Assembly: GCF_000235625.1 (NCBI RefSeq)
Contig: NZ_AGTR01000016.1
Location: 1 to 64,000 of the forward strand
Origin: Marinobacter manganoxydans MnI7-9
Lineage (GTDB): Bacteria > Pseudomonadota > Gammaproteobacteria > Pseudomonadales > Oleiphilaceae
Direction: 5' to 3'
Length of the DNA stretch: 64,000 nt
This document shows, piece by piece, positions 8,231 through 17,202 of this stretch; position 1 is the first letter of the stretch; each line of letters begins with the position of its first letter. Made by a program: the position numbers and the translations under genes. A model generated the notes under the pieces. It saw only the letters and a list, made by a program, of their open reading frames with translations, was not told the DNA's origin and did no database searches.

Positions 8231-10140
8231 TCGCCCGCTTTCACGCCGGGCCCCGTGGCGCCATCGAATCCCAGTTCCCACGCCGCCCGAACAATGTCAG
8301 GGGTGCTTGCCCCCGCCAGGTAGATTGGCAGGCCAATGGCGTGGGCCATGCCGGTCAGTCGCTGCATATAGTGACGGGTACCATGATCAGACCCTAACCG
8401 CTGCGCGTAAGCGGGATCGGTTTTCAGGTATCTGAGCCCCAGTTCCCGAAGTTTTGGCAGATTTTCCAGGTGCTGCCCGACACCGCTGATGCCCACCTGG
8501 CAGCCATAGGGTCGAAGGTCCTCGATGAACGATCGCAACGATTGATCGTCCAGTTGAAGAACCGACTCTGGCAGCTCGAAGTGGAATTCCCCGGGGAGCT
8601 GCCCGGCAGCCGGCATGCTGGCCAAAAGCTGGCGCCGCGCCTGTTCACTGTTCAGGCTCTGGGTTGCGACGTGCACAATCACCGGTGTTTCGCCCAGTGT
8701 TTCCGGAGATGTCGTCAGGTGTTTCAGCATGGCTGAATCCACCAGAGGCATCAGAGACAGGCGTCGACTCCAGGGCAGGAAATAGCCTGCGGTACGCCAT
8801 TCGTTGTCAAGCTTCAGTCGTACCTTTGCCTCAAGGTGAATAACCGTGCCGTCCGGCCGAACCAGTGGGTGCAGTACCGCGTCGACGTCATGGTTGCTGA
8901 TCGAGTGGCTGATTGCCTCGCGCCACTCTTGAGTGCTCTGGAATGGAATGTGAACGTCTGAGCCTGTGTCCACGGCCAGATGTTCCTGGGTCTGTTCCGC
9001 CTGAGCCAGCAGATGGTCTGCCTTCATCAGAATCTCTGAGCGTGTGACACCGGCTTTGAATACACTGGCCGACCAGCTCAGTTCCGACTCACCGTTCTCG
9101 TCAAACAGTCCGGGAACGGAAGCGGTAAGAGGAGTCCCGAGCGCGGTGGTCTCATCAAACTCCGTCAGAATGACGCCGAAGTCCGAGCCGTTGAGCCTGC
9201 CCATGAACAGGTTCGTGAAATGCAGTTCGCTGTTGATCAGGGCGTCAGAAAGTCGTAGGCAGAACGCTCGAAGAGCCTCGTCAACCGTTTCGTGGCCATG
9301 CTCAGCGTTAAGGTCAGTCAGGTTCGCTATTCTTGCCAGAATCAGCGTGTGCCGTGTGTCCTGGTCGTAGTCACAGATGAGTCCGTCCAGCCGGCTGATA
9401 AAGAACTCGCGGTTGGCGACACCTGTAACCGGGTCGTTCAAGGCCTTCTCTCGCATGTTCGCCAGAGCTTGCGATTCCCGCTCGAGCATGTCTTTTACCC
9501 GACCGGAAAGTGTGTTCATAGCTTTCGCCACACGGCGGAACTCTTCGGTGGCAGGTTCTTTCAATTCCACAAAACGCTTGTCTCCGATGGCTTCGGCCTG
9601 ATCTACCACGCCTTTCAGAGGCCGGGTTATACGGCGCACCAGCCAGCTTCCTCCCAGCCCTGCCAGCACGGCGACAATCAGCAGCCAGGTGAACAGTCGC
9701 CGGGTGGTTGTCCATAACGAGTTCTGGGCATGGGTGGTGTCGCTTTCAAGCGTCAGGCTACCGTAATTCACCCAGCCATCGGTGAGGGTTGCGCGGCCGG
9801 CAGGAACGTCTAGCGGAAAGAGCGACTGGAACCAGTCCGGCGCCGCGCTGCTTTCAACCTGGCCAGTCAGTTCAACAGACTTGCCATCGGGCATGGCAAG
9901 CCGGATTCTCTGATAGTGACCGGTGGCGAACTGGGCTTCCAGAAACGAACGCAGCAGGGCCGGCTCTTTTTCCGTATGGGACAGCGTGATCGCCAGAGAG
10001 TTGGTGTTATCAATGTTCTTGATCGTCAGTTGTTCCTGATAGTAAGCCTGAGCGGACAGCAGACTGCCAGCCAGGCTGGAGGCAAAGGCAGTGACAATCA
10101 GAAAGCTGATTAGCAGCCAGAGCTGTTTAACGAGAGACAT
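8227..10140 (-). CDS. lapD: LapD-like cyclic-di-GMP receptor (degenerate GGDEF-EAL)
   Basis: 637 residues, close to the length of known LapD. TM1 is near residues 8-28. The periplasmic domain (about 30-148) contains GW at 122-123, matching in place the Trp used by P. fluorescens LapD to hold LapG. TM2 is near 150-168 and is followed by HAMP. The GGDEF signature reads NGSDF. In the EAL domain the motif reads EAK, and the DD, NxS and EGVE residues are lost (ISGVG, VATQS, LAGAS). Both domains should therefore be non-catalytic. In the known pathway cyclic-di-GMP-bound LapD sequesters LapG and keeps LapA on the surface. It overlaps lapG by 14 bp and follows it on the same strand. Confidence 0.92.
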   Translation of the reverse strand: MSLVKQLWLLISFLIVTAFASSLAGSLLSAQAYYQEQLTIKNIDNTNSLAITLSHTEKEPALLRSFLEAQFATGHYQRIRLAMPDGKSVELTGQVESSAAPDWFQSLFPLDVPAGRATLTDGWVNYGSLTLESDTTHAQNSLWTTTRRLFTWLLIVAVLAGLGGSWLVRRITRPLKGVVDQAEAIGDKRFVELKEPATEEFRRVAKAMNTLSGRVKDMLERESQALANMREKALNDPVTGVANREFFISRLDGLICDYDQDTRHTLILARIANLTDLNAEHGHETVDEALRAFCLRLSDALINSELHFTNLFMGRLNGSDFGVILTEFDETTALGTPLTASVPGLFDENGESELSWSASVFKAGVTRSEILMKADHLLAQAEQTQEHLAVDTGSDVHIPFQSTQEWREAISHSISNHDVDAVLHPLVRPDGTVIHLEAKVRLKLDNEWRTAGYFLPWSRRLSLMPLVDSAMLKHLTTSPETLGETPVIVHVATQSLNSEQARRQLLASMPAAGQLPGEFHFELPESVLQLDDQSLRSFIEDLRPYGCQVGISGVGQHLENLPKLRELGLRYLKTDPAYAQRLGSDHGTRHYMQRLTGMAHAIGLPIYLAGASTPDIVRAAWELGFDGATGPGVKAGD

Positions 10141-10876
10141 TCAGACTCACTCCTTCACGTTTCATTCGGTTCAATACGTCTCGCCACGGCGATAACCGGG
10201 CGGTGGCGCTGCCGGCAGAGGCGCCGGTTCCCCCGGCCCAGAGTTCGCTGCTGTTGAAGCTGAATACGGGGGTCAGATCGGTTCGTTCGCTGGCTGGCAG
10301 AATGTCCTCGATCAGGCTGTCCAGCAGGATCGGTTCGGCCCCGGCTTCCGGGTAATACCCCAGAACCATATGCGGCCGGGTGACCGGGCTGGTGGACCCT
10401 CCTATCCGGGCCCGAACATAGATCAACCTGAGTTTGTCATCGCTGATACCGGCGTTGAGCAGGCTTACATACTGGATGATTACATAATCCTCGCAATCGC
10501 CCCGGCCTCTGGCCAGTGTTTCGAGAGGCGTTGCCCAGTAGTCCTCACGACCCCAAAGCGATTGATCCAACTGGTAGGCCAGCGCTTTGTGAACAAAAGC
10601 ATTCACCTGTTTCAGTTTCTCGGCGGTATCCAGGGAGCTTACCCGCTGTAGCAGGGATTGCCATCGTTCAAGGATGGCTTTATCAGCCTGGAAACCATAT
10701 TGATTCCATTGCGCGTGGGTTTCGGCGAAATCAATGGAGGCGAAAACGGGGCGCGGTGAAGCCTGGGGAAGTGAACTGGAGAAGGCTAGGGCGGCAGCAC
10801 AAAAAGCAGTGGCGGCGAGCAATCCACTGCGTCTTGTCCATGCTCTGATTGTCAGTCGGTTACTATCGACGCCCAT
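10127..10876 (-). CDS. lapG: LapG-like periplasmic transglutaminase-type cysteine protease
   Basis: 249 residues with an N-terminal signal or membrane segment (about residues 16-38). The catalytic triad of this bacterial transglutaminase-like family is visible as C128 in GRGDCED, H169 in RPHMV and D186 in ILLDSL. The acidic residues flanking the Cys (D127, E129) match the calcium-binding positions known for LapG. The enzyme cuts LapA-type adhesins after a di-alanine motif, and the adhesin at the start of the window carries such a PAAG site. It is co-oriented with lapD, whose start lies inside its 3' end. Confidence 0.92.
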   Translation of the reverse strand: MGVDSNRLTIRAWTRRSGLLAATAFCAAALAFSSSLPQASPRPVFASIDFAETHAQWNQYGFQADKAILERWQSLLQRVSSLDTAEKLKQVNAFVHKALAYQLDQSLWGREDYWATPLETLARGRGDCEDYVIIQYVSLLNAGISDDKLRLIYVRARIGGSTSPVTRPHMVLGYYPEAGAEPILLDSLIEDILPASERTDLTPVFSFNSSELWAGGTGASAGSATARLSPWRDVLNRMKREGVSLNVSR

Positions 10877-11040
10877 CGACGCTCACTTGATTCGATTGAG
10901 GTGACCACGAATGAGCCCATACAACGAGAAGGCAGTGTGTCCTAGTGCCGACGAGTTGTCAGTTGTGGCTTTGTAACCTGTTCACCGGGAGGGCTGATGC
11001 CATTCGGGTACGAGGCGGCCAAGGATTTGCAATGCGCCTG

Positions 11041-11430
11041 CTAGTCGATGCTGTCGAGCAGGGCCGCCATAATGTCGTCCATGACCACAAAGCCTTTGAG
11101 GTCATTGTCGGCCAGCACCAGAAGGCGCTTTACCCGGTATTTGCTCATCAGACTGGCCGCATGCCGGACATTCAGGTTCTCACCGACGCTGATCACCGGC
11201 TTGGCGCAGGCGTCATAAACGTTCAGAAGGTCGATGTCGCCGTCCTCGGCGATCACGGTTTTTAGCACGTTGGTATAGGTGATCAGGCCCCAGGCATCGT
11301 GCTCGCTCTGTTTCTCCACCACCAGTGATTTCACCGAGTGCCTCTTCATCAGAGAGAGCGCCTCACGGATGGTGGCAAACGGAGTAATGGTGATAATGTC
11401 CCGGACCATCACATCTTTAACCAGTTTCAT
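11041..11430 (-). CDS. CBS-domain pair protein
   Basis: 129 residues consisting almost entirely of two CBS domains (MVRDIITITPFATIREAL and AKPVISVGENLNVRHAAS mark their starts). Such stand-alone pairs usually sense adenine nucleotides or other small ligands. It is the last gene of a tightly packed minus-strand trio: its start overlaps the P-II-like gene by 14 bp, and that gene overlaps the DUF1538 permease by 4 bp. Regulation of the neighbouring membrane protein is a reasonable inference. A 164-bp gap with no credible gene separates it from lapG. Confidence 0.85.
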   Translation of the reverse strand: MKLVKDVMVRDIITITPFATIREALSLMKRHSVKSLVVEKQSEHDAWGLITYTNVLKTVIAEDGDIDLLNVYDACAKPVISVGENLNVRHAASLMSKYRVKRLLVLADNDLKGFVVMDDIMAALLDSID

Positions 11431-11794
11431 CGTTGTTCTCCGGATACAGTGAACATTTCAGGTGTTGTTCGAATTTCTCGACCTGTGACATATCGATCCC
11501 TCCCAGGTGTTCCAGGGGCAGGGTGAACACAAGTCCCTGTGAATCGGTGTGGTCGGGCATGAGAATTTTCTGGATGGCTTTCAGAATATCAAGTGAAAGG
11601 CCCTTCTCCAGTACCATCAGCAAAACGCTCTGGCTGCCGTCGTAGGTCAGCCCGAAGAAGGTCTTCCGGGCGGCGTTACTGATGCCCCGGCCCGACAGCA
11701 CCGTTATGCCCCCGGCGCCCAGGTCTCTTGCCGCATCCACACAGTCCTGCTCCCGATCCTCGGGAACAATGGCAACCAGTACGGAAAATTTCAT
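11417..11794 (-). CDS. P-II-like signalling protein of DUF1538 cassette
   Basis: 125 residues. The start (MKFSVLVAIVPEDREQDCVDAARDLG) and the loop GRGISNAARKTFFGL resemble P-II (GlnB-like) proteins, with the T-loop region replaced by a short glycine/arginine-rich segment. The canonical uridylylated Tyr is not evident. P-II-like proteins typically bind nucleotides and gate a membrane partner; here the partner is probably the DUF1538 protein encoded 4 bp upstream in overlap. The acidic C-terminal tail (YPENNDETG) is probably flexible. Confidence 0.8.
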   Translation of the reverse strand: MKFSVLVAIVPEDREQDCVDAARDLGAGGITVLSGRGISNAARKTFFGLTYDGSQSVLLMVLEKGLSLDILKAIQKILMPDHTDSQGLVFTLPLEHLGGIDMSQVEKFEQHLKCSLYPENNDETG

Positions 11795-13284
11795 GGCTCT
11801 GTTTTCCTCTGCTTAGCAAGCATTTCAACAATGATGGCATAGCCCATCACCGTGACAATCGGAAAGATCGACGCGAAGGCAATCAGGCCAAAACCGTCGA
11901 TCAGTACGTTACGGCCCTCTATGTTGCTAGCCAGGCCAATGCCCAGTGCGGTCACCAGGGGCACGGTGACCTCGGAGGTGGTGACGCCACCGAGATCGTA
12001 GGCCAGGGGAATGATGTACCTGGGTGCCAGCGCGGTCAGAAAGATGACCAGAATATAGCCGCCGATGATGTACTGGTGTATCGAATCGCCACTGATAATC
12101 CGGTGTACTCCGAGGGTTATGCCCACGGCCACCCCGACCGCCACGATGATCCTGATGGCGTTGCCATTGATGGTTCCGGCCGCCGCCTGTTCTGCCTGGT
12201 GCCCGATAGCGATCAGCGCAGGTTCGGCCATGGTGGTGGCAAAACCGATCATGAACGCAAAGAGGTAGACGAAGGCGAAACCCTCCATGCTCATCAACTG
12301 CTCGGCCATGCTGGTGCCAATGGGAAACAGGCCCAGTTTCAGGCCGACAACGAAGGCATAGAGCCCCAGGACAACCAGTGCAAATCCGGACAGAATCCTG
12401 CGGGGATTGGTCAGCCCCCGGCGCAGGACCAGGTACTGGAAGAACAGGATGGTGATAATGATCGGGAGCACATCACGGACCATTTCAGCCAGGTCCAGCA
12501 ACATCGCGAGCACAAGCGGGGCGTCCTCCACATTTGCATTGGCAACCAGAGCCGGCAAAACGGACGGATCCGCGGTTTCCCCGGAATAGACAACAATCCC
12601 GTACAGCTGAACGGTGATCATGGGCACCATGACTGCAAGCGCGACCAGTCCGAACCCGTCCATTAGCGGATTACGCCCGCGGATGGAGGCAGCAAGACCA
12701 ATGCCCAGGGCTGCAATCAGGGGAACGGTGACGATATTGGTGGTCACACCGCCGGAATCGTAGGCGAGTCCGACAATCTCCGGCGGCGCAAACCCAGTGA
12801 TGATGACAACCACGATATAGCCGATGATCATGAACCAGTGCAGCGGGTAACCGAAGATGGTCCGGAACACGCCCAGGGCAACGACGAGGCCAACGGAAAC
12901 GGCCACCAGTATCCTGAGCGTCAGGGCCTTTATCTTGCCCTCGCTGATTTCCTCCGCCTGCTGGGCCACGGCAATCAGTGCCGGCTCTGCCACCACCGCA
13001 GAAAAGCCCATTGCAAAGCCGAACGAGAGCAGAACCGGCACAGAGCCCCTGCGGGCAAACTGATTGGACAGGCTTTTGCCAACCGGGAAGATGCTCAGCT
13101 CAAGGCCCTGGAGGAACAGGGCAACCCCCACGGCCACGATCAGTAAGCCAATGGCCATCGCCAATGTGTTCTCCGGCACTTGCTGGAGAATGACGAGCTG
13201 AAAGAAGGCCACGACAGCGATGATTGGAAACAGGTTCTTCAGGGCGTGCAGAAGGGAATGACTGAAAGCTCGCATATAGAACAC
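11791..13284 (-). CDS. DUF1538 family membrane protein with two tandem repeats
   Basis: About 497 residues, very hydrophobic. The protein is two copies of a DUF1538 unit: AEPALIA, YDSGGVTTNIVTVPL and GRNPLMDGFGL in the first half recur as AEPALIA, YDLGGVTTSEVTVPL and GRNVLIDGFGL in the second. The internal duplication suggests a pseudo-twofold transporter. The substrate is unknown; its coupling to a P-II-like and a CBS protein points to a ligand- or energy-gated permease. The start is either GTG 13284 or ATG 13275, and neither has a strong ribosome site. It heads the three-gene operon. Confidence 0.85.
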   Translation of the reverse strand: MFYMRAFSHSLLHALKNLFPIIAVVAFFQLVILQQVPENTLAMAIGLLIVAVGVALFLQGLELSIFPVGKSLSNQFARRGSVPVLLSFGFAMGFSAVVAEPALIAVAQQAEEISEGKIKALTLRILVAVSVGLVVALGVFRTIFGYPLHWFMIIGYIVVVIITGFAPPEIVGLAYDSGGVTTNIVTVPLIAALGIGLAASIRGRNPLMDGFGLVALAVMVPMITVQLYGIVVYSGETADPSVLPALVANANVEDAPLVLAMLLDLAEMVRDVLPIIITILFFQYLVLRRGLTNPRRILSGFALVVLGLYAFVVGLKLGLFPIGTSMAEQLMSMEGFAFVYLFAFMIGFATTMAEPALIAIGHQAEQAAAGTINGNAIRIIVAVGVAVGITLGVHRIISGDSIHQYIIGGYILVIFLTALAPRYIIPLAYDLGGVTTSEVTVPLVTALGIGLASNIEGRNVLIDGFGLIAFASIFPIVTVMGYAIIVEMLAKQRKTEP

Positions 13285-13562
13285 TGTTCACGCCTGATGG
13301 GTTCTGATGGGAAATGATCATTGTTCACAATAACAATAGCTACTGTTTCAGCGTTGATCCATCTCAAAAGCCGATCCTGTTCTTCATTCACCAAAAAAAT
13401 GCCGAAAATAGATTATATAAATTTCAATTATAAATTTGAAACCACTAAAGTAACCATCAATGTCAGCGCTTCGCTCAAAAAGTGAGCAGGTTGTTGGCTT
13501 CGGAAGTTGCTGTACGCTTCTCCGCATCGACTTAGAAAACCAACGTAGAAAGGATTGAGACA
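13285..13562. promoter_or_regulatory. aceA upstream region with AT-rich inverted repeat
   Basis: This 278-bp gap lies between the divergent DUF1538 gene and aceA. The part from about 13385 to 13450 is strikingly AT-rich and contains an inverted repeat, TTTCAA-N8-TTGAAA at 13423-13442. Its place about 120 bp before aceA fits an operator or upstream activator site, but I cannot name the factor. A ribosome site GAAAGGA (13548-13554) precedes the aceA ATG. Confidence 0.4.
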
Positions 13563-15155
13563 ATGCCCTACGCACAAGACGTTGACCAGATTGCTTCCCT
13601 GTTGAAGCAGCACCCGACCTGGAATGCTATCAACCCGAAGCACGCCGCTCGCATGCGCGCCCAGAACAAGTTCAAGACTGGTCTGGATATCGCGAAGTAC
13701 ACCGCCAGGATCATGCGCGAAGACATGGCGAACTACGATCAGGACACCGCCCAGTACACCCAGTCCCTGGGCTGCTGGCACGGCTTTATCGGTCAGCAGA
13801 AGATGCTGTCCATCAAGAAGCACTTCGGCACCACCAAGCGTCGCTACCTGTACCTGTCTGGCTGGATGGTTGCTGCCCTGCGTTCCGAGTTCGGCCCGCT
13901 GCCTGACCAGTCCATGCACGAGAAGACTGCCGTATCCGGCCTGATCGAAGAGCTGTACACCTTCCTGCGTCAGGCAGATGCCTGGGAACTGAACCACCTG
14001 TTCCGTGCCCTGGAAGAAGCTGAGAAAGCTGGCGACAACGCCAAGGCTGAAGAACTGATCAAGCAGATCGACAACCACGAAACTCACGTTGTGCCGATCA
14101 TTGCCGACATCGATGCTGGTTTTGGTAACGCCGAAGCGACCTACCTGCTGGCCAAGCAGATGATCGAAGCCGGTGCCTGCTGCATCCAGATCGAGAACCA
14201 GGTCTCTGACGAGAAGCAGTGTGGTCACCAGGACGGCAAGGTAACTGTTCCCCACGCCGACTTCCTGTCCAAGATCAACGCCGTTCGTCTGGCGTTCCTG
14301 GAGCTGGGAGTGGACGACGGTGTTATCGTTGCCCGTACTGACTCCCTGGGCGCTGGCCTGACTCAGAAAATCGCCGTGACCAACGAGCCGGGCGATCTGG
14401 GCGACCAGTACAACAGCTTCATCGACGGTGAAGTGATCGAGAAAGCAGAAGACATCAACAACGGCGACGTTGTGATCAAGCAGAACGGTCAGCTGGTTCG
14501 TCCGAAGCGTCTGGCGTCTGGCCTGTTCCAGTTCAAGCCGGGCACTGGCGAAGACCGTGTGGTTCTGGATTGCATCACCAGCCTGCAGAACGGTGCTGAC
14601 CTGCTGTGGATCGAAACCGAGAAGCCGCACGTTGGCCAGATTGCAGCCATGGTTAACCGCATCAAGGAAGTGGTTCCCGACGCCAAGCTGGTTTACAACA
14701 ACAGCCCGTCCTTCAACTGGACTCTGAACTTCCGTCAGCAGGTATTCGACGCATGGAAGGAAGAAGGCAAGGACGTTTCTGCCTACGACCGCGCCAAGCT
14801 GATGAGCGAAGAGTACGACAACACCGAGCTGGGTCAGCTGGCTGACGAGTGGTGCCGTAACTTCCAGCGTGACGGTTCACGCGAAGCGGGTATCTTCCAC
14901 CACCTGATCACGCTGCCGACTTACCACACCGCGGCCCTGTCTACCGACAACCTGGCCAAGGGTTACTTCGGTGACGAAGGCATGCTGGCCTACGTGGCTG
15001 GTGTACAGCGCAAGGAAATCCGTCAGGGTATCGCTACCGTTAAGCACCAGGACATGGCTGGTTCCAACATCGGTGACGACCACAAGGAATTCTTCGCTGG
15101 TGAAGCGGCCCTGAAGGCCGGTGGTAAAGACAACACCATGAACCAGTTCGGTTAA
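13563..15155 (+). CDS. aceA: Isocitrate lyase
   Basis: 530 residues, matching the long isocitrate lyase subtype of Pseudomonas rather than the roughly 430-residue E. coli type. The catalytic loop KQCGH spans residues 218-222 with C220 as the active-site Cys. The metal/substrate region VPIIADIDAGFGNAEATY is also intact. The enzyme splits isocitrate to glyoxylate and succinate and opens the glyoxylate shunt, needed for growth on acetate, fatty acids or alkanes. This suits the lipid-related genes elsewhere in the window. It is a single-gene unit with its own terminator. Codon use looks highly biased, consistent with strong expression. Confidence 0.97.
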   Translation: MPYAQDVDQIASLLKQHPTWNAINPKHAARMRAQNKFKTGLDIAKYTARIMREDMANYDQDTAQYTQSLGCWHGFIGQQKMLSIKKHFGTTKRRYLYLSGWMVAALRSEFGPLPDQSMHEKTAVSGLIEELYTFLRQADAWELNHLFRALEEAEKAGDNAKAEELIKQIDNHETHVVPIIADIDAGFGNAEATYLLAKQMIEAGACCIQIENQVSDEKQCGHQDGKVTVPHADFLSKINAVRLAFLELGVDDGVIVARTDSLGAGLTQKIAVTNEPGDLGDQYNSFIDGEVIEKAEDINNGDVVIKQNGQLVRPKRLASGLFQFKPGTGEDRVVLDCITSLQNGADLLWIETEKPHVGQIAAMVNRIKEVVPDAKLVYNNSPSFNWTLNFRQQVFDAWKEEGKDVSAYDRAKLMSEEYDNTELGQLADEWCRNFQRDGSREAGIFHHLITLPTYHTAALSTDNLAKGYFGDEGMLAYVAGVQRKEIRQGIATVKHQDMAGSNIGDDHKEFFAGEAALKAGGKDNTMNQFG

Positions 15156-15198
15156 TAGAACAGTTCAGTTGTCTCTTCCGGAGTAATCCGGAAGCCAC

Positions 15199-15226
15199 AA
15201 AAACCCCGCCTCGGCGGGGTTTTTTC
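15199..15226 (+). terminator. Rho-independent terminator of aceA
   Basis: A perfect 9-bp stem AACCCCGCC / GGCGGGGTT with a 2-nt apical TC (the innermost pairs probably open to form the loop) is followed by a T run (ttttt). It lies 44 bp after the aceA stop. Confidence 0.92.
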
Positions 15227-15315
15227 GTTGAGGCGAGGATATTTGGTGTATCGCTCGTGATGTGTTCGATACTGTAACCTGAAGAGAAACAAGCTCGGTG
15301 CCAACCGGAGGGAAG

Positions 15316-17133
15316 GTGTTGAACACGGATCAGGCCATTGTTTTTTCGATACTGGGTATCGCCCTGGTGCTGTTCGTCTGGAACCGAATCCGGTTCGATC
15401 TGGTCGCCCTGATCGCGCTTCTTGCTGTCTCGATTGCCGGGATCGTGCCTGTGGATCAACTGTTCGACGGCTTTGGCCATCCTGCGGTTGTCACGGTGGC
15501 GGCGGTTCTGGTTATCAGCCAGGGGCTGGTCAACGGCGGTGTGGTTGACCGCCTGGCCAGGCTGCTTGGAAAGGTCGGGCACAGGCCGACGCTGCAGGTG
15601 CTGATGCTGACTTCAGTGGTGGCCCTTTGCTCGGGGTTTATCAACAACGTTGGTGCACTCGCACTGTTGATGCCGGTGGCGGTCTGGATGTCCAGGGAAG
15701 CCGGGCGGTCGCCCTCGCTGCTGCTGATGCCCCTGGCATTTGGTTCCCTGCTCGGGGGAACCATGACACTGATTGGCACGCCTCCGAACATCATCATTGC
15801 CAGTTATCGGGAAGCTGGTTCGTTCGGCATGTTTGACTTCGCACCGGTGGGCCTTGCCATTACGTTGGCAGGCATTGGCTTTATCACGCTGGTCGGGTGG
15901 CGGCTGACGCCGCGGCGGGGTAAGCCCGACGACGGTGGCAAGCTGTTCAGTGTGGGCGACTATGTTACCGAGCTTCGGGTGCCGGAGGATTCCTCCCACG
16001 TTGGGGCAACCCTTCATGGGCTTCTGACGCGCGCCGATGCCGAGAAGGACGTCGTGGTTCTGGCGCTTATCCGGGATGACAAGCGGTCGCTGGCTCCCTC
16101 TACGTTCTCCGTCCTGCGCGGCGATGATCTGCTCCTGGTGGAAGCGGATACCGATGCCTTGCAGGACTTTCTGGACAGCACCGGGCTCGAGTTGGCGAGA
16201 GTGGAGGAAGCCTCTTCAGAAGCGTCCGATCAGGAAGAACCAGAGTCGGGAAAGCCGGGCGAAAAGTCCCTGTCTGAGGGCGACGTGCGTTTGATCGAAG
16301 CGGTCATCACGCCGGAATCGGGGCTGATCGGAAAAACCGCCAACAGGCTCAATCTTCGCGAGCAGAACGGTCTCAACATCGTTGCGATTGCGCGTCAGGG
16401 TCAGCGGTTGCAGCGACGTCTGGGTGATATTCGTTTTCAGGCTGGCGACATCCTTCTGGTCCAGGGCGAGGAGGAAACCTTGAGTGTCACGCTTCAGGGG
16501 CTCGGCTGCCTGCCCCTGGCCGAGCGGGGTCTCCGGTTTGGCAGGGAGCGCAACTCCCTTCTGGCTGGCGGCCTTTTTATCGCCGCCATTGCGTTGATTG
16601 TGGTTGGCTGGTTATCTCCCCCGGTCGCTCTGGTCGCCTGCGCTGTGGTCATGGTTCTCAGCAAGGTTCTCAGCAACCAGGAAGCCTACCGGGCGATTGA
16701 CTGGCCCGTTATCGTTCTGCTGGCCGCCATGATTCCTGTGGGGCAGGCCCTCGAGACTACCGGTGGGGCAGAATTGATCGCGTCCTGGATGCTGATGCTG
16801 GGCTCCGGAGGCGATGCCTGGGTGGTTGTTACCATTATCCTTACGGGCACAATGCTGCTGTCGAACGTTGTGAACAACGCGGCAGAGGCCATCCTGGTTG
16901 CGCCGATTGCCTTGAGTCTTTCCGGGCAGCTTGGCATTGCCGCCGATGCCATGTTGATGGCGGTGGCGGTTGGCGCCTCCTGCGCTTTTCTGACCCCGGT
17001 AGGGCATCAATCCAATGCTCTGGTTATGGAGCCCGGAGGTTATCGCTTTGGGGACTACTGGCGGCTGGGGCTGCCGCTGTCTCTCCTCGTAACCGTGGTA
17101 GCTGTGCCAGTCATTCTGGCGGTCTGGGCGTGA
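15316..17133 (+). CDS. SLC13-family permease with two central RCK_C (TrkA_C) domains
   Basis: About 605 residues. GGAGGG at 15307-15312 favours a start at GTG 15316 or TTG 15319 over the longer GTG frame from 15298. Hydrophobic segments in the first 200 residues include the SLC13-type motif LIGTPPNIIIASYREA. Two soluble RCK_C domains follow (about 205-285 and 310-395), and a second membrane half contains LLSNVVNNAAEAILVAPIA. This is the layout of anion/sulfate or dicarboxylate permeases of the SLC13 superfamily, with the RCK_C pair a likely ligand sensor. The substrate cannot be told from sequence; the nearby glyoxylate-shunt gene makes a C4-dicarboxylate possible but unproven. Confidence 0.85.
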   Translation: MLNTDQAIVFSILGIALVLFVWNRIRFDLVALIALLAVSIAGIVPVDQLFDGFGHPAVVTVAAVLVISQGLVNGGVVDRLARLLGKVGHRPTLQVLMLTSVVALCSGFINNVGALALLMPVAVWMSREAGRSPSLLLMPLAFGSLLGGTMTLIGTPPNIIIASYREAGSFGMFDFAPVGLAITLAGIGFITLVGWRLTPRRGKPDDGGKLFSVGDYVTELRVPEDSSHVGATLHGLLTRADAEKDVVVLALIRDDKRSLAPSTFSVLRGDDLLLVEADTDALQDFLDSTGLELARVEEASSEASDQEEPESGKPGEKSLSEGDVRLIEAVITPESGLIGKTANRLNLREQNGLNIVAIARQGQRLQRRLGDIRFQAGDILLVQGEEETLSVTLQGLGCLPLAERGLRFGRERNSLLAGGLFIAAIALIVVGWLSPPVALVACAVVMVLSKVLSNQEAYRAIDWPVIVLLAAMIPVGQALETTGGAELIASWMLMLGSGGDAWVVVTIILTGTMLLSNVVNNAAEAILVAPIALSLSGQLGIAADAMLMAVAVGASCAFLTPVGHQSNALVMEPGGYRFGDYWRLGLPLSLLVTVVAVPVILAVWA

Positions 17134-17202
17134 CGCCGTTTAACCGGTGTCTGTACTCTCTGTTATGCTGTTACTCATCTGTTTTGATGGGTGACTGGCA
17201 CG

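Noticed and set aside
13428-14630. Open frame of 400 codons on the minus strand
   Set aside because: Antisense to aceA, which is certain; starts within its coding region.
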